Positions 1 to 6,921 of a DNA stretch of 29,124 nt are shown here, one piece after another (positions within the stretch are counted from its first letter, which is position 1; every line of letters starts with the position of its first letter). Both the position numbers and the translations under genes were made by a program. A model generated the notes under the pieces. The model worked only from the letters and a program-made list of their open reading frames with translations. It did no database searches and was not told the DNA's origin. This stretch comes from Alterirhizorhabdus sp964247265 (GTDB taxonomy: Bacteria; Pseudomonadota; Alphaproteobacteria; Sphingomonadales; Sphingomonadaceae): NCBI GenBank assembly GCA_964247265.1, contig CAXTTS010000015.1, positions 1 through 29,124 on the forward strand, in the 5' to 3' direction.

Positions 1-313
1 CGAGCAGGCCCTTGCCGACCGGCACGTCGACGATCGTGCCGGTGCGCTTGACGACATCGCCTTCCTTGATCTCGGCGTCCGAGCCGAAGATCACGACGCC
101 GACATTGTCGGCCTCCAGGTTCAGGGCCATGCCCTTGATGCCGTTCGAGAACTCCACCATCTCGCCGGCCTGCACATTGTCCAGACCGTGGATGCGGGCA
201 ATGCCGTCGCCCACCGAAAGCACCTGACCGACCTCGGACACCTGCGCCTCGTTGCCGAAGCTGGCGATCTGGTCACGAATGACCTTCGAGATTTCTGCCG
301 CGCGGATATCCAT
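1..313 (-). CDS. atpA: ATP synthase F1 subunit alpha, N-terminal part (cut by window edge)
   Basis: Catalytic-head subunit of the F1Fo ATP synthase on the cytoplasmic face of the membrane. Only the first roughly 104 residues are in the window. They begin MDIRAAEISKVIRDQI and include the N-terminal beta-barrel signature GQVLSVGDGIARIHGL and the run NGIKGMALNLE, both typical of AtpA. The P-loop and catalytic core lie beyond the edge. The ATG at 313 follows the atpH stop by two bases, so the two genes are tightly coupled in the usual atpHAGDC order. The identification rests on clear family motifs; nothing odd is visible in this part. Confidence 0.96.
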   Translation of the reverse strand, partial: MDIRAAEISKVIRDQIASFGNEAQVSEVGQVLSVGDGIARIHGLDNVQAGEMVEFSNGIKGMALNLEADNVGVVIFGSDAEIKEGDVVKRTGTIVDVPVGKGLL

Positions 314-315
314 GT

Positions 316-870
316 TCAGCCTTTCATCGCAGTCGCGAGAGTATTCAATTTGGTGCGGATCGAGCCATCGACCTGGCGGCTGCCGACCTTCACGATCAGC
401 CCGCCGAGGATCGCCGGATCGACCTTGAGGTCGATCGACACGTTGCGCCCGGTCTGCTGCTTCAGCTTGGCCTTCAGCGCCTCGATCTGGTCGTCGGAAA
501 GCGGGTGGGCGGAGATCACATCGGCGGTCGCCTCGCCACGGTGGCGCGCGAGCAGCTGGCCGAACGCGCGGATCACCGCGTCGATCTGGCCCAGCCGGCG
601 GTTCTGCGCCAGCACGCCCAGGAAGTTGCCGGTCAGCGGATCTAGCCCCATCGCCGGCACGACGGCGGCGATCGCGCGCCTGGCCTCGTCGCGCCCGATC
701 AGCGGGCTGGCGATCAGCCGGCGGAGTTCGTCCGATTCGGCGATGCTCGCCTTCACCGTCGCCAGGCTGGCGGACACCGCGTCGAGCTGCCGCTCGTCGC
801 GCGCCAGCTCGAACAGAGCCGTGGCATAGCGCCCCGCGAGGCTTGCCTGAATGCCGCCGCTATTCTCCAC
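316..870 (-). CDS. atpH: ATP synthase F1 subunit delta
   Basis: Peripheral-stalk subunit (OSCP homologue) that ties the F1 head to the Fo b subunits. The protein has 184 residues, normal for the family. It begins MENSGGIQASLAGRYATALFELA, where GRYATALFELA is the typical delta N-terminus, and it carries the C-terminal run LKVDPAILGGLIVKVGSRQVDGS seen in delta subunits. I chose the GTG at 870: it has AGGGGA about 10 bases upstream, and family similarity begins there. A longer frame reaching 939 adds residues unlike the family. It is the first gene of the atp cluster, about 140 bases downstream of priA and on the same strand. Confidence 0.94.
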   Translation of the reverse strand: MENSGGIQASLAGRYATALFELARDERQLDAVSASLATVKASIAESDELRRLIASPLIGRDEARRAIAAVVPAMGLDPLTGNFLGVLAQNRRLGQIDAVIRAFGQLLARHRGEATADVISAHPLSDDQIEALKAKLKQQTGRNVSIDLKVDPAILGGLIVKVGSRQVDGSIRTKLNTLATAMKG

Positions 871-1009
871 GCGCCCGAAATCCCCTTGATGGAGTTTGCC
901 CCATGCAGAGAGGATCGCCCAATAAAGGCGCCCCCGCACGTCGCGGGCCGGTTAGCAGGCACGTTACAGCTATGCAAGATCGAAGGGTAAGGCTGCGGCG
1001 CGGGCAGGG

Positions 1010-3178
1010 CTACAGGAACGAGTAGGGATCCACGTCCACCGCCACGCGCACCCCCTTCGGCCACTCCAGCGCGCCCAGCCATTCGCGGATCACATCCTGC
1101 ACGTCCAGCGTGCGACGGGCGTGGACCAGCAGGCGCTGGCGGTGCCGCCCGCGCAGCATGGCGAGCGGGGCGGGGGCGGGGCCGTACACCTGCATCCCCT
1201 CCACCTCCGGCGCGCTGCGGGCGATCGCCCGCGCCGTCGCCACCGCCTCGTCGAGGCTCTCCGACGAGACGATGATCGCGGCGAATCGCCCGAACGGAGG
1301 TGCGCCGGCATGGCGCCGCGCCTCCGTTTCGGCCGCGTAGAAGCTTTCGGCATCGCCCGATATCAGGGCGCGGATCACCGGCGCGCCGGTCTCGCGCGTC
1401 TGCACCAGCACGCGCCCCGGCTTGGCCCCGCGCCCGGCCCGTCCCGCCACCTGCGCGATCTGCTGGAAGCTGCGTTCCGCCGCGCGCAGGTCGCCGCCGG
1501 ACAGCCCCAGATCGGCATCCACCACGCCCACCAGCGTGAGGTTGGGGAAATGATATCCCTTCGTCACCAGCTGCGTGCCGATCACGATATCGATCTCGCC
1601 CCCATCCATCCGGTTGACGAACTCGGCGGCCTTGGCCGGCGACCACAATGTATCCGACGTCACGATCGCGGTGCGAGCATCCGGAAACAGCGCTGCCACC
1701 TCGTCCGCGATCCGCTCCACGCCGGGGCCGCAGGCGACCAGGCTGTCCTCCTCGCTGCATTCCGGGCAAGCACGCGGCGGCGGCATCACATGGCCGCAAT
1801 GGTGGCAGGCCAGCCGCGCGGTCAGCCGATGCTCCACCATCCAAGCCGTGCAGTTCGGGCATTGGAAGCGGTGCCCGCAGGTGCGGCACAGGGTCAGCGG
1901 CGCATAGCCGCGCCGGTTGAGGAACAGCAGGCTCTGTTCCTTGCGCTCCAGATTGGCGGCAAGCTCCTGCACCAGCGGCGGCGCGATCCAGCGCCCGCGC
2001 AAGGGGGGATCACGCAGCAGGTCCAGCGCGCGTATCTCCGGCATCGTCGCCGCGCCGAACCGGCTCGGCAGCTTCAGCTCGGCATAATGGCCCAGCGCCA
2101 CCTGCTGCCGCGTCTCGATCGCCGGCGTGGCGGAGGCGAGGATCACCGGCACGCCCTCGAACCGCCCGCGCATCACCGCAACGTCGCGGGCGTGGTACAT
2201 CACGCCATCCTCCTGCTTGAACGAGGATTCGTGCGCCTCGTCCACCACGATCAGGCCGAGATCGCGATAGGGCAGGAACAGCGCCGACCGCGCACCCACC
2301 ACCACCTTCGCCTCGCCCGACGAGATCGCCCGCCACGCCCGCCTGCGCTGCGATTGCCGCAGGTCCGAATGCCATGCCACCGGCGGATGGCCGAAGCGCG
2401 CGGCGAAACGCTTGAGGAACGGCTCGGTCAGCGCGATCTCGGGCAGCAGCACCAGGGTCTGCCGGCCGAGCCGCACCGCCTCGGCCACCGCCTCGAAATA
2501 GACCTCGGTCTTGCCCGATCCGGTCACCCCGTCGAGCAGGATCGGCGCCGCCTCATGCCCGCGCACCGCCGCGATCAGCGTGCCGGCGGCGGCGGCCTGA
2601 TCGGGCGAGAGATCGGGCACGCCATGATCGGGGTCGGGCGGCACGAACGGATCGTCCATCCGCACCTCCACGGCCTCGATCGCGCCCGCCTTCACCAGCC
2701 CCCGGATCACCCCGTCCGAAACGTCGGCGATGAAGGCCAGCTCGCGCACCAGCCCCTGCCGTTCGCCGATCCGCTCCAGCGCCCGTGCGCGTTGTGGGGT
2801 CAGCCGCTCCGGCACATGCCCGGTGGCACGATATTCCACCGTCGTCCGGCTGCCGTCGAGCGCGCTTGCCGAGGCCAGCGCCATCCGCAGCACGGCGGCG
2901 GGCGGCGCGAGATAATAGGCCGCGGTCCATTCGATCAGCCGGCGCAGCGGCGCGCCCAGCGGCGGCAGATCATAGACGGCGGCGAGCGGGCGCAGGCGAT
3001 TGTCGCCTACCTCGCTGTCCGACGGCATATGCTCCGCCTCCCACACCACGCCCGCCAGCTGGCGCGGGCCGAGCGGTGCGAGCACGATGCTGCCCGGCTC
3101 GACATGCTGGCCATGATCCACCCGGTAGTCGAGCGGACCCAGTGCGGAGTTGAGCAGGAGGACACGGGCACGGTTCAC
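1010..3178 (-). CDS. priA: Primosomal protein N' (replication restart helicase PriA)
   Basis: PriA is a 3'-5' superfamily 2 DNA helicase that recognises stalled forks and reloads the replisome. The 722-residue length is normal. Visible features are an N-terminal fork-binding region (about 1-105), a Walker A GVTGSGKT at 217-224, a DEAH box in VVDEAHESSF at 313-316, and a cysteine-rich zinc-binding stretch near 430-475 with repeated CxxC (CRTCGH, CPNC, CHHCGH, CPEC). The later helicase motif QVAGRAGRG is also present. The start is GTG with only a weak ribosome binding site, but the sequence MNRARVLLLN fits PriA N-termini. It lies directly upstream of atpH, an arrangement I recall as common in sphingomonads. 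Confidence 0.96.
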   Translation of the reverse strand: MNRARVLLLNSALGPLDYRVDHGQHVEPGSIVLAPLGPRQLAGVVWEAEHMPSDSEVGDNRLRPLAAVYDLPPLGAPLRRLIEWTAAYYLAPPAAVLRMALASASALDGSRTTVEYRATGHVPERLTPQRARALERIGERQGLVRELAFIADVSDGVIRGLVKAGAIEAVEVRMDDPFVPPDPDHGVPDLSPDQAAAAGTLIAAVRGHEAAPILLDGVTGSGKTEVYFEAVAEAVRLGRQTLVLLPEIALTEPFLKRFAARFGHPPVAWHSDLRQSQRRRAWRAISSGEAKVVVGARSALFLPYRDLGLIVVDEAHESSFKQEDGVMYHARDVAVMRGRFEGVPVILASATPAIETRQQVALGHYAELKLPSRFGAATMPEIRALDLLRDPPLRGRWIAPPLVQELAANLERKEQSLLFLNRRGYAPLTLCRTCGHRFQCPNCTAWMVEHRLTARLACHHCGHVMPPPRACPECSEEDSLVACGPGVERIADEVAALFPDARTAIVTSDTLWSPAKAAEFVNRMDGGEIDIVIGTQLVTKGYHFPNLTLVGVVDADLGLSGGDLRAAERSFQQIAQVAGRAGRGAKPGRVLVQTRETGAPVIRALISGDAESFYAAETEARRHAGAPPFGRFAAIIVSSESLDEAVATARAIARSAPEVEGMQVYGPAPAPLAMLRGRHRQRLLVHARRTLDVQDVIREWLGALEWPKGVRVAVDVDPYSFL

Positions 3179-3271
3179 CCGGCCTAGTTAGGGATGCCGC
3201 GGCGATATGGGAATCCCGCCATGCCGCGCATCGCCACCGTCCTCCCCGAATTGCGTGGGCTACGGGAAAGA

Positions 3272-4186
3272 TCAGCGCGTCGTCGCCAGCCTTGCCAGCC
3301 ACGTCACCACCTCGCTCTCCACCCTGATCCGCGCATCGGACCAGCTGTGATCGGTCGCGACATGAACCTCCTCGACGCCGGCCGCGCCTCTAGCCGTCGC
3401 GGGGGCCGGTCTGGCCGAACCGGCGCGCACCCGGCCGACCAGCGCCGCCGCGTCGGGTGCCAGCCCGTCGTCGGAGGTCAGCACCAGCAGCGGATGCCCG
3501 GCAAGGCTCGGCGCGGCCGCCGCCCAATCGAAGGTGGCGACGTTGCCGGCCAGCTCGTCGGCCATCTGCCCGGCAGTCGCGGCAAGCGTCTCGCGATTGT
3601 CGGCGGCGAAGGCGAGCAACTCCGCACGCGGCATCCTGCCTATGCTGCCGATGTTCGCGGCGGAGATCAGGATCGTGCCGAGCCGCCCCGGATCATGCGC
3701 CGCCGTCATCGCCGCCACCCAACCGCCCAGGCTGTGCCCCGCCACCGCGATCCGGCCCGGATCCACGCCGAGCGTCGCGGCATTGGCCGGATCGCGCGCA
3801 TAGGCGATCACCGCATCGCCATCGACGAGATCCCCGGCGAAGCTATAGGCGCCGGGGCTGCCCCACGATCCGCGATAGTTGGGCGCGATCACGTTCCAGC
3901 CGGCGCGCCGCACCGCCTGCGCCAGATCGAGGTTCTTCTCGTTGCCCGGCAGGCCGTGGAACAGGATCAGTGTCGGGTGCGGCCCGGCGCCCGCCGCCAG
4001 ATAGGCTACCGCGTTCAGCATCCCGCCGCCGCTCGGCACATGCAGCACCGCAATGCGCGCGGGATGCGCGGCATCGCGTGGCGGATCGCTCTGGATCGCG
4101 GCGACCACCGGAGCGATCGACGCTGCCGGCGCGGCCGTGCCCGCCAGCAACAGGCCCAGAACCCAACCGATGTTCACGTTGCGCAT
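3272..4186 (-). CDS. Secreted alpha/beta hydrolase
   Basis: A 304-residue alpha/beta hydrolase, probably an esterase or peptidase-like enzyme exported to the periplasm. Residues 1-22 look like a Sec signal peptide (hydrophobic WVLGLLLAGTAAPAAS). The oxyanion-hole HG is in ILFHGLPGNEK (near 77), the nucleophile is Ser142 in the elbow AGHSLGG, and likely acid and base residues lie in LTSDDGLAPD and ATDHSWSD. The ATG at 4186 is preferred over an in-frame TTG 15 bases earlier because GGGGGA stands seven bases upstream of it. It is 93 bases upstream of priA on the same strand. The substrate cannot be inferred. Confidence 0.85.
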   Translation of the reverse strand: MRNVNIGWVLGLLLAGTAAPAASIAPVVAAIQSDPPRDAAHPARIAVLHVPSGGGMLNAVAYLAAGAGPHPTLILFHGLPGNEKNLDLAQAVRRAGWNVIAPNYRGSWGSPGAYSFAGDLVDGDAVIAYARDPANAATLGVDPGRIAVAGHSLGGWVAAMTAAHDPGRLGTILISAANIGSIGRMPRAELLAFAADNRETLAATAGQMADELAGNVATFDWAAAAPSLAGHPLLVLTSDDGLAPDAAALVGRVRAGSARPAPATARGAAGVEEVHVATDHSWSDARIRVESEVVTWLARLATTR

Positions 4187-4193
4187 TCCGATG

Positions 4194-4199
4194 TCCCCC
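4194..4199 (-). promoter_or_regulatory. Ribosome binding site deciding the hydrolase start
   Basis: GGGGGA on the minus strand, seven bases before the ATG at 4186. It decides between this ATG and the in-frame TTG at 4201, which would place the site inside the coding sequence. Confidence 0.7.
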
Positions 4200-4329
4200 A
4201 AGGATGCGGCAGGCTAACAGCAATATGCGCGCCGCCAAGCCGGCTTCGATCGCGCGACGCCGTTCGGGCGTAGGGCAGGGTGGTTTAGGGCTGGCGGCGG
4301 CGCGGCCGCTTTGCTAGGTGAGCACCCGC

Positions 4330-4406
4330 GCACCGGTAGCTCAGCTGGATAGAGCACTGCCCTCCGAAGGCAGGGGTCGGGGATTCGAATTCCTCCCGGT
4401 GCACCA
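4330..4406 (+). tRNA. tRNA-Arg (anticodon CCG), CCA encoded
   Basis: A 77-base cloverleaf can be drawn. The acceptor arm GCACCGG pairs with CCGGTGC, followed by discriminator A and an encoded CCA. The D arm is AGCTCAGCTGGATAGAGC. The anticodon stem CTGCC/GGCAG encloses loop CTCCGAA, giving anticodon CCG, which reads the CGG arginine codon. The T arm is GGGGA/TCCTC with loop TTCGAAT. The gene stands alone between the hydrolase and the toxin-immunity module. tRNA 3' ends are frequent integration sites, which matters for the module that follows. Confidence 0.97.
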
Positions 4407-4517
4407 TTCCGACACAGCTGATGTGCCTTGGCTCGCCTCTCCCGCCTGCTTGGTTGGCCCATCGCCGCTTGACTAGTTGGAAAATGTTGCTGAGATGTTC
4501 TCGCCGTCACTGACAGC

Positions 4518-4521
4518 GAGG
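4518..4521 (+). promoter_or_regulatory. Ribosome binding site of the toxin gene
   Basis: GAGG six bases before the ATG at 4528. It favours that start over the upstream in-frame ATG at 4495 or TTG at 4477, neither of which has a comparable site. Confidence 0.5.
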
Positions 4522-4527
4522 CGGCAA

Positions 4528-5406
4528 ATGGACACTTTGGCAAATGCGCGACATCAGGCCTTTTCCGTCTGGCTTAGAACCGGTCGACTGCCGCTCGCGC
4601 GAAGTTTCGACAGCGTCGAATTTAAGTTCAACCCTTGGCATGATGTGGCCACCGGCCGGTTCACCTTCACCGGCACCGGACGTCAGGCCGGCGGCTGGAT
4701 GGGCGGCGGCTTCACCGGTGGCGGGGGTGGTCGTACTGGTGGGGGAGGCGCAACCGGCACCTGGAAACCCGCCGAGAAGCACCCGAAGGTTCAGGCATCG
4801 CGTTCAAGTGCGACACAGGCCGGCCGCCGCGCCGGGCCGGCGGCAGCGAAAACGCCGGAGACCTTGCGCACGCCCCGTGTCATCCGGATGTTGCATCAGG
4901 CTGCCTCACCGGCCGCCCCTAACACCGATATCAGACCGGCTCCGGCACCTCGTTCGCCTGCCGCTCCAAAAATCCGACTGGTGCGGAAAAACGGTTACGA
5001 ATATCGGATCGACGAGACACAACGAACCGTCGGCATGACGGGCACGCTCACCCTCAGCGCTTCGCCGGTACGATCCCGCACCGCCCAGGCGCACGCCGGT
5101 GGAGCGGACCGACGCGGAACCGACGATGGCGGCCACTATATCGCGGCCCGTTTCAATGGACCAACCGACGCGTTCAACCATTTCGCACAGGATAGAAACT
5201 TCAATCGCGGCGCCTACAGAGCGCTTGAAGATCAGTGGGCTGCAGCGATCAAGAATGGCATGCAGGTGTCCGTCAGGATCACGCCTTCATATAATGGCGC
5301 TTCCATGAGACCGTCGCGCATACACGTGCGATTTTCAATAGACGGTAAGTCCTTCAAACACAACTTTCCGAATAAACGGCAGGAGACTCAACGTGCCAAG
5401 CACTGA
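4528..5406 (+). CDS. Probable nuclease toxin, DNA/RNA non-specific endonuclease (Endonuclea_NS_2-like) C-terminus
   Basis: A 292-residue protein with a modular look. Residues about 1-60 form a leader with the motif FKFNPWHDVATGRFTF. About 60-90 is a glycine-rich linker ending ATGTW, and about 90-155 is a Pro/Ala-rich spacer. From about 155 to the end is a domain I recognise as the endonuclease found at the C-termini of polymorphic toxins such as YeeF-type proteins. It has DDGGHYIAARF at 199-209 with the presumed catalytic His203, then QDRNFNRGAYRALEDQW (Asn224, Asn226, Glu234) and a terminal beta-rich part ending FPN. The immunity gene overlaps its last 14 bases. No signal peptide, PAAR, VgrG, Rhs or LXG domain is visible, so the delivery route is unknown. 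GC is about 50 % in the C-terminal half, below the neighbours. The nuclease call comes from motif recall; the cellular role is inferred. Confidence 0.8.
   Translation: MDTLANARHQAFSVWLRTGRLPLARSFDSVEFKFNPWHDVATGRFTFTGTGRQAGGWMGGGFTGGGGGRTGGGGATGTWKPAEKHPKVQASRSSATQAGRRAGPAAAKTPETLRTPRVIRMLHQAASPAAPNTDIRPAPAPRSPAAPKIRLVRKNGYEYRIDETQRTVGMTGTLTLSASPVRSRTAQAHAGGADRRGTDDGGHYIAARFNGPTDAFNHFAQDRNFNRGAYRALEDQWAAAIKNGMQVSVRITPSYNGASMRPSRIHVRFSIDGKSFKHNFPNKRQETQRAKH
5381..5385 (+). promoter_or_regulatory. Ribosome binding site of the immunity gene, inside the toxin gene
   Basis: AGGAG lies seven bases before the GTG at 5393 and within the toxin coding sequence. It supports the GTG start and translational coupling of immunity protein to toxin. 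Confidence 0.75.
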
Positions 5407-5815
5407 AGCGGAACGCCTTCTAAACGAGATTGGAACGATTCTGATCGAAATGAGCGGAGGTCCATCATCCCGGACGCTTCTTCATGCCCAGTTAGCTACT
5501 AACATGGTTGGCATTAGCATCTTTGTTAAGCGAAGTAAGCATGTAGAGTATCTCGACTCTGACAACGGCCTGACCGACCTGCTTCTAGATCTGTGGGAGC
5601 AGGATAAACCAAGAAAACGTTGGGCTGAAATAACGTATTTACTGCATGACGGTAAATTCTCCGCTTCGTTCACGTACCCTGACCAAGTCGGTCCGGACGA
5701 GGATCTTGAGGCCTTCTCTGACCGCCGCGATCGGATCGTAATGGATCACCTTGGCGACGGACCGGTAGTCTACCCCAGCATATTGGACGATGGCAGCCAG
5801 CGCTTCGACATGTAA
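5393..5815 (+). CDS. YezG/DUF600-like immunity protein
   Basis: A 140-residue acidic cytoplasmic protein that probably binds and neutralises the nuclease encoded just before it. The C-terminal half carries the pattern I associate with the YezG (DUF600) immunity family: WAEITYLLHDGKF at 77-89, SASFTYPD at 90-97, paired arginines at 111-112, and HLGDGPVVYP at 119-128. In Bacillus, YezG-type proteins are partners of YeeF toxins, whose C-terminus belongs to the same endonuclease family, so both genes point to one system. The start is GTG with a good AGGAG site, overlapping the toxin stop by 14 bases. GC counted over 5461-5700 is about 48 %, far below the surrounding genes, which suggests horizontal acquisition. 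Confidence 0.8.
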   Translation: MPSTEAERLLNEIGTILIEMSGGPSSRTLLHAQLATNMVGISIFVKRSKHVEYLDSDNGLTDLLLDLWEQDKPRKRWAEITYLLHDGKFSASFTYPDQVGPDEDLEAFSDRRDRIVMDHLGDGPVVYPSILDDGSQRFDM

Positions 5816-5973
5816 TCTGAGTTCTATGCTCCGGCTCGTAAGGTGCAGGGGCCGAGAGGAAGCCGGCTCGTCTTCGATGGATTGTGGTCACATGGGCAGC
5901 GGCAATCTTCCCGTGCCGCGACGGCCGCTGAGCCGCATGTCCACCTAACGGAGCCGAACGTCGGAGCCTTGGC

Positions 5974-6921
5974 CTATGCACCGGGCCCCACCGACGGCAC
6001 GCCGAGGCTGCGGCGGAAAAAGGCCGTGCTCTCCGCCAGCACCGGCGCCTTGGTGCGGAACAAGCGGGAGAGCGCCATGACGATGCCGACATGGTCCAGC
6101 CCCGGATATTGCCGCAGCACCGTCGCGCGGCTGCCCAGCGCCTTCTCCCGCGCGGCCAGCGAGCGGGCATTGTCCGGCCGGACCGTCCCGTCGGCCGTGC
6201 CCGTCGCCAGCCAGAGGGGTGGCGCATCGCGGCGGGCGTGGGTGATCGGCTGGGTGTCGCGCGGGTCGGGCCAGCCGGCCATCGCCGCTCGTGCCTCCGG
6301 CCAGGTGAAGGGGTAGAAATCATAGGCGCCGGCCAGCCCGGCCACGCCCTTCACCACCCCCGGATCGACCTTCTCGGCCGCCAGATAATGCCGGTCCAGC
6401 GCCAGCATCGCGGCGATGTAGCCACCCGCCGAATGGCCGGCCAGCAGGATGCGGTGCGGATCGCCGCCATAGCGCGCGATGTTGCGCGTCACCCAGCCGG
6501 TCGCCGCGGCGCCATCTTCCACGAACGCCGGAAAGCGCACCGCCGGCACCTTGCGATAGTCGGGGATGACGACGACGAAGCCTTGGCGCGCATAGGCCCG
6601 GCCGACGAAGCCATAATCCTGCCGCCGCCCGCTTACCCACGATCCGCCATAGAAGAAGATCAGCACCGGCCGACGCGCGCCGGGCGGAGCCGGCGCCGCC
6701 CACACGTCCAGCCGGTTGCCACTGGCGAACGGCACGCCCTGCGCCACCCGCGACACCGCGCCACCGCCCGGCAGCAGGGCGTCGACGACATCCAGCGCCC
6801 CCGCCGGAGATCGGGCGTAGAGTACGCCGATCGTTCCCGCCGCGATGAGGATCAGGATCAGCGCCGCCGCCGCCAGCCTGCGCGGCACGCTCCATCCCCG
6901 GATGCGTGCCGCGCGGCTCAT
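5974..6921 (-). CDS. Membrane-anchored alpha/beta hydrolase (carboxylesterase-like)
   Basis: A 315-residue esterase-like enzyme with one N-terminal transmembrane helix (about 15-36, AAAALILILIAAGTIGVLYA) that probably anchors it facing the periplasm. The oxyanion loop is FFYGGSW (91-93 YGG where many relatives have HGG). The nucleophile is Ser164 in AGHSAGG. The catalytic acid is probably in TGTADGTVRP and the base His in PGLDHVGI. It resembles the hormone-sensitive-lipase/BD-FAE type of carboxylesterase. The ATG at 6921 overlaps the adenylate cyclase stop as ATGA, showing co-translation. An upstream in-frame extension to 7089 lies inside the cyclase gene and is rejected. The substrate is unknown; the operon suggests it may act on whatever the receptor binds or imports. 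Confidence 0.85.
   Translation of the reverse strand: MSRAARIRGWSVPRRLAAAALILILIAAGTIGVLYARSPAGALDVVDALLPGGGAVSRVAQGVPFASGNRLDVWAAPAPPGARRPVLIFFYGGSWVSGRRQDYGFVGRAYARQGFVVVIPDYRKVPAVRFPAFVEDGAAATGWVTRNIARYGGDPHRILLAGHSAGGYIAAMLALDRHYLAAEKVDPGVVKGVAGLAGAYDFYPFTWPEARAAMAGWPDPRDTQPITHARRDAPPLWLATGTADGTVRPDNARSLAAREKALGSRATVLRQYPGLDHVGIVMALSRLFRTKAPVLAESTAFFRRSLGVPSVGPGA

Noticed and set aside
1121..3187. 688-residue plus-strand frame opposite priA
   Set aside because: It is a shadow of priA in GC-rich DNA: full of His, Arg and Gln with no domain, and fully antisense to a gene with all helicase motifs.
4214..4543. Minus-strand frame reading GGIRIPDPCLRRAVLYPAELPVRG
   Set aside because: This is the antisense of tRNA-Arg. 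Such GGIRTPDP-like frames are a well-known artefact of tRNA genes, not proteins.
5407..5973. Direct repeat of the tRNA-Arg 3' end marking the far side of an island
   Set aside because: I looked for a copy of the T-arm and acceptor end after the immunity gene and found none. A 9-base direct repeat CCGGCTCGT (5831, 5863) is unrelated to the tRNA, and no integrase is present.
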